DNA of 18,726 bases from positions 1-18,726 of the forward strand of contig CAADVD010000007.1 in NCBI GenBank assembly GCA_900752435.1. Reading direction: 5' to 3'. This DNA comes from Oscillospiraceae bacterium. GTDB lineage: Bacteria > Bacillota > Clostridia > Oscillospirales > Ruminococcaceae. Below, one piece after another: positions 1 to 6,513 of this stretch. Position numbers and translations under genes: made by a program. The stretch's first letter is position 1. Every line of letters starts with the position of its first letter. The notes under the pieces are model-generated. The model did not search any database. It was given only the letters and a program-made list of their open reading frames with translations, and had not been told where the DNA came from.

Positions 1-844
1 CCCCGCCGGGGGGGGCCCCCCCGCCAAACCCAGCCGCACCATCCGGCGGAGTGTCGCCGTCAGGAATACTGTTTGAAGGGATGTCGTTTTCCGGCGTGCT
101 GGCGGAATCGGATGTGGCTTGACTGCTGGTATCTTCGGATTCACTGACACTGGATTCGTTGTCCTTGAATAAATCATCCATTTCTTTGGGATCAAAGCCA
201 GCGCCGTTGCCGCGTCCGCCGCCCATATCGGTGCTGTCCGGCTTATAAAGTTCACCGTAATCACTGCCGTAATTGCGCTGGAGGAAACTTTCTTCCACGC
301 CCTCCACCGCCAGATACAAGCCCCAATCCTCGCCGTTGACCGTGATGTAAACATAACTGCACAGTGAGGAAGGTACGCCAAAAGCGCCCATCATTTGATA
401 ACACAGATAATCCTTCATGTAGGTGTTGTCCTGAATGATGTTGTTAAGGCTGATTTTGTCCAAACCATAATAACTCTTTGTGCTGTCGTACTGGTCAAAT
501 TCAATTTTAAAGCTGTATCGGTTGTTTCCATAGGCCGCTACCGAGCTGAGCGACGTGTTTCCTTTGGCGCGAATGCCCACATTTTTGTAAGCCTCTCCAT
601 CAATCACAACGGAACACGCCGAATATTCTTCGTTCTCGCAGGTTTCCAAAAAGTTTTCCCATTCATCCATCACAATGTCGATGGTGTGGATGGAGGAAGT
701 ATCAAACAATCTGGTCTCATACCCCGCTTCCGCGTGGACGGATTCCACACCAAATTTTTCTGCGTTGACAAACAAAACCGTAATCAGCAGAACAAGCACA
801 AGAGCGGCACAGCAAATTCGATCAATATGCTTATGCGTTGACAT
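1..844 (-). CDS. CotH kinase family protein, N-terminal part (runs off left edge)
   Basis: This is the first 281 residues of a CotH-family protein; the rest lies outside the window. CotH proteins are atypical secreted or spore-coat kinases with a protein-kinase-like fold; Bacillus CotH phosphorylates coat proteins. The N-terminus has a hydrophobic stretch at about residues 11-28, a signal peptide or signal anchor, so the domain should be outside the membrane. Family hallmarks follow in order: GIRAKGNTS, YSFKIEFDQ with the probable ATP-site lysine, the LNN...D...M block (YGLDKISLNN), and VYITVNGEDWGLYLAVEGVEESFL. After about residue 200 comes a Gly/Ser/Thr/Asp-rich, probably disordered insert. 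The catalytic aspartates lie beyond the edge and cannot be checked. The start at 844 follows AAGGAGGG. It is the last visible gene of the operon, 12 bp after the DUF4956 gene. The family call is firm; the substrate is unknown. Confidence 0.88.
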   Translation of the reverse strand, partial: MSTHKHIDRICCAALVLVLLITVLFVNAEKFGVESVHAEAGYETRLFDTSSIHTIDIVMDEWENFLETCENEEYSACSVVIDGEAYKNVGIRAKGNTSLSSVAAYGNNRYSFKIEFDQYDSTKSYYGLDKISLNNIIQDNTYMKDYLCYQMMGAFGVPSSLCSYVYITVNGEDWGLYLAVEGVEESFLQRNYGSDYGELYKPDSTDMGGGRGNGAGFDPKEMDDLFKDNESSVSESEDTSSQATSDSASTPENDIPSNSIPDGDTPPDGAAGFGGGAPPGG

Positions 845-856
845 AGGCGCCCTCCT

Positions 857-1528
857 TTATCCCATGTAATCGCCGTTGTAGCTGACCAACACGGCGCTGT
901 TGACGCCGTTCATTTCAGAAAGAATGTTGATGAAGTCGGTGTTTTCATCTTTCATACGGATTTCTAAGTTCAATTCAATGGAATTCCTTTGTGCCGTTTT
1001 GCTCTTCACCACACAGCGCTGTACTTGTTTTTCCAAAAAGGCTGTGGCTTGACGCTCGCTTTCATGATTCACGCAGCGAAGCACAACAATGTAGGGATTG
1101 ACGTGTGATTTTTTGTTGACAAATACCAGCAAAATTACCCCAATGACCACACTGCCAATGACCGCCAATGGAATCATACCAGCCGCCAGCACAATGCCTA
1201 CTGCAATCGACCAAAATAAAAACGCGATGTCCAGCGGCTCTTTAATCGCAGTGCGGAAACGGACGATGGACAGCGCACCGACCATACCGAGAGAAAGCAC
1301 CACGTTGGAGGTCACAGCCAAAATCACGACAGTGGTAATCATCGTCAGTGCAATCAAGGTAACGCCAAAGCTGGATGAATACATGACGCCAGAAAAGGTC
1401 TTCTTGTATACAAAAAATATAAAGAGTCCCAATCCAAATGCCAGCAAAAGCGCAACCACCATATCCAACACGCTGACGCTGGTGACGTTTTCCAAAAAGC
1501 TCGATTTAAAAATATCGTTAAAAGTCAT
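857..1528 (-). CDS. DUF4956 integral membrane protein
   Basis: A 223-residue polytopic membrane protein. Hydrophobic segments lie at about residues 20-42, 53-75 and 100-137 (one or two helices). The signature of DUF4956 is the loop GALSIVRFRTAIKEP followed by LDIAFLFW. The last 80 or so residues are soluble, alternate beta and alpha, and look like a small ferredoxin- or ACT-like cytosolic domain. An upstream ATG at 1549 exists, but GAGGAG lies 8 bp before the ATG at 1528, so 1528 is preferred. It sits between the CofE-like gene (42 bp gap) and the CotH gene (12 bp gap). DUF4956 has no established biochemical role. In many Firmicutes it travels with VTC and CotH genes, which fits a transport or scaffolding role for the neighbouring polyphosphate polymerase, but that is inference. 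Confidence 0.85.
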   Translation of the reverse strand: MTFNDIFKSSFLENVTSVSVLDMVVALLLAFGLGLFIFFVYKKTFSGVMYSSSFGVTLIALTMITTVVILAVTSNVVLSLGMVGALSIVRFRTAIKEPLDIAFLFWSIAVGIVLAAGMIPLAVIGSVVIGVILLVFVNKKSHVNPYIVVLRCVNHESERQATAFLEKQVQRCVVKSKTAQRNSIELNLEIRMKDENTDFINILSEMNGVNSAVLVSYNGDYMG

Positions 1529-1570
1529 TTCCTTTTCTCCTCTATTCATTATTTCGTTTTCATTTTCTTT

Positions 1571-2365
1571 CTAAGAAACAGCCCTCTTGGGCACAAAGGC
1601 TTCGGCCTTTTGATCGCCAATGTCACGGATTAGCACAAATGGCGTACACTCATCGTCCTGTCCGGCCGGATTGTCCCGAATGTATTCTTTCAGCGTCTCC
1701 TGCGGAATGCGTTTCAGAGAAGGGGACAGCCCCAGTATCACCACATCAATGTCGTTGGCATCCACCAGCATCGTCGGAATCCCCGTTTTCTGTTCAATTC
1801 GCTCACAAACTCGATTGGGATGCTTCGGCGTCAGCGTTGCCATCCGATGGTATTGGTCAAAAGCTGAGTGATCATAAAATCCATCAATTCCGGCTACTTC
1901 TACACCTAAAATTTGATAGAACACGCCGCGCTTGCCAATCAGTTTTCCAAAAAATCCGCAAGCCGCCGCAAAAAGCACCTTGGGTGCGCCTTTCATATCG
2001 ACCGCCAGCTGAAGCTTATGCGGCTCGGTGATCCCCAATCCGCTCTTGGTTCGATAGCCAAACCGACTCAAAAACTTGGCCAGCCATCCCACCTTGACCT
2101 CGTCCATGTAAACCGTATTTTCCTGGCACATTGCAATCACTTTTTCGCTCACCGACAAGATATCGCTTTGCTGAAAAAGAGGACGGACATACCGTTGTAC
2201 CAATTCCACATAGGACTCCCCTTCTTCTACAAAATGCGTTTGGACTCCATAACGTTCCATTCGACGCCCATCCACCTCCTGAAGTCCGCGAACGTAATAG
2301 ACCACCCCATTTTTATCCCTACGATTGGCTTTTTCGTTTAAATTTCCTTCATACCAATACTTCAT
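1571..2365 (-). CDS. Coenzyme F420-0:L-glutamate ligase-like (CofE family) protein
   Basis: 264 residues resembling the F420-0:gamma-glutamyl ligase fold. The visible family features are an early SDILSVSEKVIAMCQ block (the CofE GDVLVVAQKI strand-helix), a KSGLGITEPHKLQLAVDMKGAP segment, and a later metal/nucleotide-type patch at VDANDIDVVILG. True CofE adds glutamates to F420-0. No other F420 gene is visible here and most Clostridia lack F420, so this copy probably glutamylates, or acts on, something else. The start at 2365 has AGGAGG five bases upstream. It lies inside the VTC-DUF4956-CotH operon with 63 bp before it and 42 bp after, each gap holding a good ribosome binding site. The family call is fairly secure; the substrate is unknown. 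Confidence 0.72.
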   Translation of the reverse strand: MKYWYEGNLNEKANRRDKNGVVYYVRGLQEVDGRRMERYGVQTHFVEEGESYVELVQRYVRPLFQQSDILSVSEKVIAMCQENTVYMDEVKVGWLAKFLSRFGYRTKSGLGITEPHKLQLAVDMKGAPKVLFAAACGFFGKLIGKRGVFYQILGVEVAGIDGFYDHSAFDQYHRMATLTPKHPNRVCERIEQKTGIPTMLVDANDIDVVILGLSPSLKRIPQETLKEYIRDNPAGQDDECTPFVLIRDIGDQKAEAFVPKRAVS

Positions 2366-2428
2366 CTCGTCCTCCTATCCGTCATTTCATCAAAACAAAA
2401 GAATGCGTTGTCCATGCCATTTCCCATC

Positions 2429-3100
2429 TCATCCGTAAACACGGCAAGCGGCATATTTGGAAAAAGCAGAAGTGCGCCGTCCCTCCAGTTGTATGGCATC
2501 CCGAATCACGGCAGGCAAAAACGCATCCCATTTGACTTCTAAAATGATGGGGTTGCCACGTACCGGTATGGTCACACAAGCGGGATTGAGAAAATCGGTG
2601 CTGGATAGGCCGGTTCGGATGTCGTAATCCAAGGTAATCCGAACATTGCCCGGCGCATAAACAAACGGTTCACGCACATAATCGACGATGGTTTTGGGGC
2701 GAAGTCCCTGTGTTGTCATTTTGGCGTACAGTTCTTGAACCAGTTCCCGTTCGCTTGTTCTCATCCAATGGCAATCGCCGTCCACAATGGCCTGCGCTTC
2801 TTGAACCGTTAAGTCCGCCTTTTGCTTGCTGCCCAGCCCACTGCATTTGCTCTTTTTTTCCAAATGAATCAGTGAAGTGTCCTCATTGTAATAACGAATG
2901 CGAAATTTTTCACGCTGATTGACACCATTGATTTTTTCCAACAGCGCTTTGTCTGCGGAATTATCAAAATACAAACTGCGAATTTTGTATTGGCCATTGA
3001 CCGCATGCGAATCGATTCGCGCAATGGCACGCAGGCGCTGACGAATGGCAATCAAATCGGAACAATTAATTTCATGCTTCCATTCATGGCGAAAGTCCAT
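2429..3100 (-). CDS. VTC-domain polyphosphate polymerase
   Basis: 223 residues, essentially one VTC domain (the catalytic domain of yeast Vtc4, a CYTH/triphosphate-tunnel fold that makes polyphosphate from ATP). Visible tunnel features: HEWKHEIN at residues 5-12, IRSLYFDN at 40-47, the basic pair in EKFRIRYYN at 64-72, IHLEKKSK at 78-85, VDYVREPFVY at 139-148, VRITLDYDIRTG at 153-164, ILEVKWDAFLP at 186-196 and a late lysine at 215. These match the expected basic residues and acidic metal ligand of a tunnel enzyme. There is no membrane segment or SPX domain, so export, if any, would rely on the downstream DUF4956 protein. The start at 3100 has GGAG about nine bases upstream. It is the first gene of the operon, behind the regulated promoter at 3133-3166. 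Confidence 0.87.
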   Translation of the reverse strand: MDFRHEWKHEINCSDLIAIRQRLRAIARIDSHAVNGQYKIRSLYFDNSADKALLEKINGVNQREKFRIRYYNEDTSLIHLEKKSKCSGLGSKQKADLTVQEAQAIVDGDCHWMRTSERELVQELYAKMTTQGLRPKTIVDYVREPFVYAPGNVRITLDYDIRTGLSSTDFLNPACVTIPVRGNPIILEVKWDAFLPAVIRDAIQLEGRRTSAFSKYAACRVYG

Positions 3101-3132
3101 GCGTCATCTCTCCTCTCTTGGACTTTACATCA

Positions 3133-3166
3133 ATTTTACATTCACTGCCTTAGGTGAAGCTTAGAA
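3133..3166 (-). promoter_or_regulatory. Promoter and OmpR-type direct-repeat box of the VTC/CotH operon
   Basis: On the minus strand a 19-bp element, TTCTAAGCTTCACCTAAGG (3148-3166), holds two CTAAG half-sites 11 bp apart. A -10 hexamer TAAAAT (3133-3138) follows after exactly 9 bp. There is no recognisable -35, as expected for promoters where an OmpR/PhoB-family activator covers that region. The predicted start is near 3126, about 25 bases before the VTC ATG. The same element and spacing occur before the response regulator gene. Confidence 0.65.
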
Positions 3167-3290
3167 AAGCAAGCTGGTTTTGTGTAATTTTTGTGAGAAT
3201 TTAACGCATCTTCCTTCGTCGAAGCAAATTGAAAAGGATGGAAGCAAGGCTTTTCCAACTGCATGCTGGCAAACAATTCAATTGAAGCAG

Positions 3291-3329
3291 AAAAAACGTC
3301 TGCGAATTGCAATCAATCCGCAGACGTTT
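3291..3329 (-). terminator. Rho-independent terminator of the two-component operon
   Basis: A perfect 11-bp stem, AAACGTCTGCG (3294-3304) with CGCAGACGTTT (3319-3329) and a 14-base loop. Read on the minus strand it ends in a run of six T (3291-3296). It lies 16 bases past the stop of the sensor kinase gene and separates it from the VTC operon, which therefore needs its own promoter. Confidence 0.85.
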
Positions 3330-3345
3330 GAAACAGATCACCAAA

Positions 3346-4593
3346 TTATATTTTTACGGTAAACACGATGGTATTTTGATTTTCATATTCCGCCGCAATG
3401 GAACCCCGATTGGATTCCGCAATGGCGCGGGCGGCGGAAAGGCCAATGCCGTAACCGCCGTTTTTTTGGGTGCGTGCGCTGTCACCCCGATAAAATCGAT
3501 CAAACAACTTTTCCGGCTCCTCCTTCGGCAGCTCCGCACAGGTATTTTTCACTTGGAGCACCACCGTCTTGTTCGATTTTTTCAGCAAGACATGAATTTG
3601 TCCATCCGCATCGGCGTACTTGACCGCATTGTCCATTAAAATGGAAATGAGGCGCGCCATGTTGTCCCGGTTGGCATGAAGCATAACGTCTGGCTGGATA
3701 TCGGTCTCAATGACAATTCCTTTCAGTGCCGCCGCTTCATAAAACGGGTGCAGGCTTTCTTCCAGCAAGTGGGCGGCGGAAAAATCCGCTGAGGGAAACG
3801 CAGTGCTGTTCTCGTCCATGCGGGCAAGGGTGAGCAGATTCTGCATTAAGCCGTTGAGACGCATGGTTTGCTCCCGAATGTTTTTGCTCCACTTGTTCTT
3901 TCCCAGATGCAGTTCCATTGCATCGGTATTCGCCAAAATGATGGCAAGGGGGGTTTTGATTTCATGTCCGGCATCGGTTACAAACTGACGTTGTTTTTCC
4001 ATGCTGCGTGCAATGGGCAAAATGGCGCGCTTGGACAACAGAATCACCAGCACCAGCATCAACAGCCAGCATAACAGCCCGATTACCACCGAAAGCCCCA
4101 AGACGCGCAGCATCGAGTAAACCTGTGTCGTGGTATCCAAAAATACCGCCACACTTCCCTGTTCGTCATGCGTGCTTTGGATGGTATACCGAAAGCCCTC
4201 CAGCCGTCCGCTGTCCGCATCCTGTTCGGTTGCTTTCTGTGCCATCTCCTTCGCCTCATCTTCCGTTACGGAAGAAATATGGCTCATATCCGTCTCCACT
4301 ATGACACCGGAACTGTCCATGCAAACCCAAAAATAACGAGAGGACATGGTTACATCCTCCTTTTTGGGGAGAGCAGGCTCCTTCGGTTCTTGCTGATTCT
4401 GCAAAGCCTCCATTGAGTCCCGCGGAGGCGCCTTGTCCGTGGCCTTCTTTACCAACATATTCAAGGTGAACTCCGTTTGCTGATTCACCATGCCGGCATT
4501 GACCACGTTAATGGCGCCGAGCAAAACCACCAGCAGAATGGAAATTGCCAGCATGGCGGTCAAGATAAATTTCTTTTGCAGTGTCTTAATCAT
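3346..4593 (-). CDS. Sensor histidine kinase (OmpR-partner type)
   Basis: A 415-residue membrane sensor kinase. Transmembrane helix 1 is at about residues 10-31. An extracytoplasmic region of about 125 residues follows, beginning with a Lys/Pro/Glu-rich stretch and then a small folded part (RYFWVCMDSSGVIVETD). Helix 2 is at about 162-187. The H-box GHEIKTPLAI places the phosphorylated histidine at 210, the N-box is MDNAVKYA with Asn322, the F-box is LFDRFYRG, and the glycine lid is YGIGLS at 381-386. All catalytic motifs are intact. The ATG at 4593 overlaps the regulator gene's stop by 8 bp (translational coupling); an in-frame ATG further upstream would need a longer overlap and is not preferred. 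The signal is unknown. By position and the shared promoter box it should control the adjacent VTC/CotH operon. Confidence 0.92.
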   Translation of the reverse strand: MIKTLQKKFILTAMLAISILLVVLLGAINVVNAGMVNQQTEFTLNMLVKKATDKAPPRDSMEALQNQQEPKEPALPKKEDVTMSSRYFWVCMDSSGVIVETDMSHISSVTEDEAKEMAQKATEQDADSGRLEGFRYTIQSTHDEQGSVAVFLDTTTQVYSMLRVLGLSVVIGLLCWLLMLVLVILLSKRAILPIARSMEKQRQFVTDAGHEIKTPLAIILANTDAMELHLGKNKWSKNIREQTMRLNGLMQNLLTLARMDENSTAFPSADFSAAHLLEESLHPFYEAAALKGIVIETDIQPDVMLHANRDNMARLISILMDNAVKYADADGQIHVLLKKSNKTVVLQVKNTCAELPKEEPEKLFDRFYRGDSARTQKNGGYGIGLSAARAIAESNRGSIAAEYENQNTIVFTVKI

Positions 4594-5263
4594 CGCACTT
4601 CTCCAAGGTATATCCCACATTGCGCTTAACGCGCAATTCAACATTGGCGTTCAGCGCCGTCAGACGTTTGCGCAGATAGGAAATATACACCCAGACCGTA
4701 CCCAGCTCCGCTTCCGTATCGTAACCCCAGACCTTAACCAGCAGATCTTCCGAGGAAAGATAGGTGCCTTGGTTGAGCATCAGCAGTTCCATCAATCGGT
4801 ATTCCAGCTTGGACAGAACAAAAGTTTGGCCGTTGCCGCTCAGCTCATAGCTCTGCATGTTCAGCGAAATGTTTCCGCAGGTCAAAATATTCGGCGTAAA
4901 CTCCTCCCGGCGACGCAGCATCGCTCGCACGCGAGCCAGCAATTCCCCCATCACAAACGGTTTGGGTAAATAGTCGTCCGCACCGAGATCCAGCCCTTGA
5001 ATGCGGTCCTCTACCTCCGCCTTGGCCGTCAACAGTAAAATAGGCGTGCGGCAGCCTTCTTTCCGAAGCTGAGCCAAAACCTCCAATCCGCTCTTTTTCG
5101 GCATCATAATGTCCAAAATGATGCCGTCATAGTGCGCCGCATGGGCATAGGTCAGTGCTTCTTCCCCGTCATACACGGCATCGACCATATAATTGTGATA
5201 CGTCAGAATATCGACTACGGCTTCCGACATGCTGACTTCATCTTCAGCAAACAATAGCTTCAT
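4586..5263 (-). CDS. OmpR/PhoB-family response regulator
   Basis: 225 residues. The receiver domain has the acidic pocket E7-D8, the phosphoacceptor Asp51 in LDIMMP, Thr79 and Lys101 (PKPF), so it should be phosphorylated normally. The winged-helix DNA-binding domain, about residues 127-220, has the family pattern LSKLEYRLMELLMLNQG, WGYDTEAELGTVWVYISYLRKRL and the wing RNVGYTLE. The start at 5263 has GAGG five bases upstream, on a very short predicted leader. The gene overlaps the kinase gene. OmpR/PhoB proteins bind tandem half-sites about 11 bp apart; such a repeat lies in its own promoter (5298-5316) and again before the VTC operon (3148-3166), so autoregulation plus control of that operon is the natural reading. 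Confidence 0.94.
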   Translation of the reverse strand: MKLLFAEDEVSMSEAVVDILTYHNYMVDAVYDGEEALTYAHAAHYDGIILDIMMPKKSGLEVLAQLRKEGCRTPILLLTAKAEVEDRIQGLDLGADDYLPKPFVMGELLARVRAMLRRREEFTPNILTCGNISLNMQSYELSGNGQTFVLSKLEYRLMELLMLNQGTYLSSEDLLVKVWGYDTEAELGTVWVYISYLRKRLTALNANVELRVKRNVGYTLEKCDD

Positions 5264-5282
5264 TGTTCCTCACTCCATGTGT

Positions 5283-5316
5283 ATTCTAGCGCAAGAACCT
5301 TAGTGCGAGTTTAGAA
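5283..5316 (-). promoter_or_regulatory. Autoregulated promoter of the two-component operon
   Basis: The minus strand reads TTCTAAACTCGCACTAAGG (5298-5316), with CTAAA and CTAAG half-sites 11 bp apart, then 9 bp, then the -10 TAGAAT (5283-5288). Identity with the VTC promoter box is 14 of 19 positions, with the same spacing to the -10. The predicted start near 5276 leaves a leader of only about 13 bases carrying GAGG. Confidence 0.65.
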
Positions 5317-5392
5317 GCATACCCTATCACGATCACGCACACAGCCGCTCGTCGCTGAACATCGATCCGGTCATTCGTTTATTCTTCGTATC

Positions 5393-5401
5393 ATTATATC
5401 A
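5393..5401 (-). promoter_or_regulatory. Possible second (basal) promoter of the two-component operon
   Basis: The minus strand has an extended -10, TG-A-TATAAT, between the ldh stop and the regulator's activated promoter. No convincing -35 is present. It could supply basal transcription of the regulator before the autoregulated promoter is active. It lies in the gap 5264-5437, in which I see no gene and no clear terminator for ldh. Confidence 0.35.
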
Positions 5402-5437
5402 TATTGCCGGCCACACTGCATCTTGGTACCGTGTTTT

Positions 5438-6409
5438 TTAATCGATGTCGCATTCACTTAGAATTTGCTTTAACGTTTCCGCAGAACTCCGAAGCTTTTC
5501 CTGCTCCTCTTCATTCAATAAAATAGGAACTTTCGTTTCTACCCCATTTTTGCCGACGATGGCAGGCATACTCAAAACAACATCGTGAATTCCATACTCG
5601 CCGTGCATCATGGACGATACCGGAAGAATTGATTTTTCGTCACGAATGATCACTTCGCAGATGCGTTTCACCGCCATTGCAATGCCGTAATACGTTGCCC
5701 GTTTTTTCTGAATGATGTCATAGGCGCTGTTCTTTACTTTTTCTGCAATTTCCTGCGTTGCCTTGTCATGCTGATAGTGACCCCGCATTTCACAAAATTC
5801 ATTCAGTTCAATTCCCGACACATTCGCACTGCTCCAAGCCGCAATCTCGCTGTCACCGTGCTCACCAATGATAAACGCATGGACACTTCGGCTGTCCACC
5901 TCGAGATGCTCGCCCAGCTGATATTTCAGTCTTGCCGTGTCAAGCACCGTACCCGAGCCAATGACCCGATTTTCGGGGAATCCCGAAAGCTTTAAGGCTG
6001 TATAAGTAAGAATATCTACGGGATTAGAAACAATCAGCAAAGTCCCTTGGCAATTTCTTTTTGCAATTTCGGGAATAATCGATTTAAAAATGGAGACATT
6101 CTTATGTACCAAATCCAGTCTTGTTTCACCGGGCTTTTGATTGGCTCCGGCGGTAATGATAATAATGGCCGCGTCGATGATGTCGTCATAACTGCCCGCA
6201 TAAATTTTCATCTGTCTGGCAAACGGTATGCCATGACTGATGTCCATTGCTTCGCCTTCTGCTCTTTCTTGATCCGCATCAATGAGTACGATTTCCGAGA
6301 ACAGTCCACTTTGCATCAAGCTGAATACCGAAGCAGAACCTACAAATCCACAGCCAATCATGGCCACTTTTCTCAAATCAACTGGGGTATTTTCATTATT
6401 TACATGCAT
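5438..6409 (-). CDS. ldh: L-lactate dehydrogenase
   Basis: A 323-residue NAD-dependent L-LDH that reduces pyruvate to L-lactate and regenerates NAD in the cytoplasm. The Rossmann motif GCGFVGS and the acidic residue in IDAD favour NAD. The substrate loop AGANQKPGETRLDL carries Gln rather than Arg, which separates LDH from malate dehydrogenase. IGEHGDSE contains the catalytic histidine, and SNPVDILTY is present. The ATG at 6409 is chosen because AAGGAAAGGAAG ends seven bases upstream; an in-frame ATG at 6457 would add 16 unrelated residues and lies inside the preceding terminator stem. It is last in the eno-prx-reductase run. A terminator sits immediately upstream with little room for a separate promoter, so expression probably depends on readthrough. 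Confidence 0.93.
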   Translation of the reverse strand: MHVNNENTPVDLRKVAMIGCGFVGSASVFSLMQSGLFSEIVLIDADQERAEGEAMDISHGIPFARQMKIYAGSYDDIIDAAIIIITAGANQKPGETRLDLVHKNVSIFKSIIPEIAKRNCQGTLLIVSNPVDILTYTALKLSGFPENRVIGSGTVLDTARLKYQLGEHLEVDSRSVHAFIIGEHGDSEIAAWSSANVSGIELNEFCEMRGHYQHDKATQEIAEKVKNSAYDIIQKKRATYYGIAMAVKRICEVIIRDEKSILPVSSMMHGEYGIHDVVLSMPAIVGKNGVETKVPILLNEEEQEKLRSSAETLKQILSECDID

Positions 6410-6437
6410 ATGCTTACTTCCTTTCCTTGCCGGAATA

Positions 6438-6495
6438 GAAAAACAGCTATTGCGCAAACCGCTGCTTTTCTTAAGAGCAATTTGTGCACAATAGC
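6438..6495 (-). terminator. Terminator or attenuator between the reductase gene and ldh
   Basis: On the minus strand a long imperfect stem pairs GCTATTGTGC...AAA (6481-6495) with TTTGCGCAATAGC (6446-6458), followed by a G and then five T. The T-tract ends about 11 bases before the ldh ribosome binding site. I see no promoter between it and ldh. Confidence 0.65.
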
Positions 6496-6513
6496 CGCTT
6501 ATTCCTTCTGTTT

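Noticed and set aside
395..869. Plus-strand open frames of 64-148 codons across the left edge.
   Set aside because: They lie opposite the CotH and DUF4956 genes, lack ribosome sites and have unnatural composition; the minus strand shows clear family motifs.
2366..2428. A 21-codon frame between the VTC and CofE-like genes, ending in a TGA that overlaps the CofE-like ATG.
   Set aside because: It has no ribosome binding site, no recognisable composition, and the AGGAGG of the next gene lies inside it. It could aid translational coupling, but nothing shows it is a gene.
6481..6495. TTGTGCACAA as a Rex (NADH-sensing) operator before ldh.
   Set aside because: Rex sites have inverted TTGTGA-type halves separated by several bases; here the palindrome is continuous and is better explained as part of the terminator stem.
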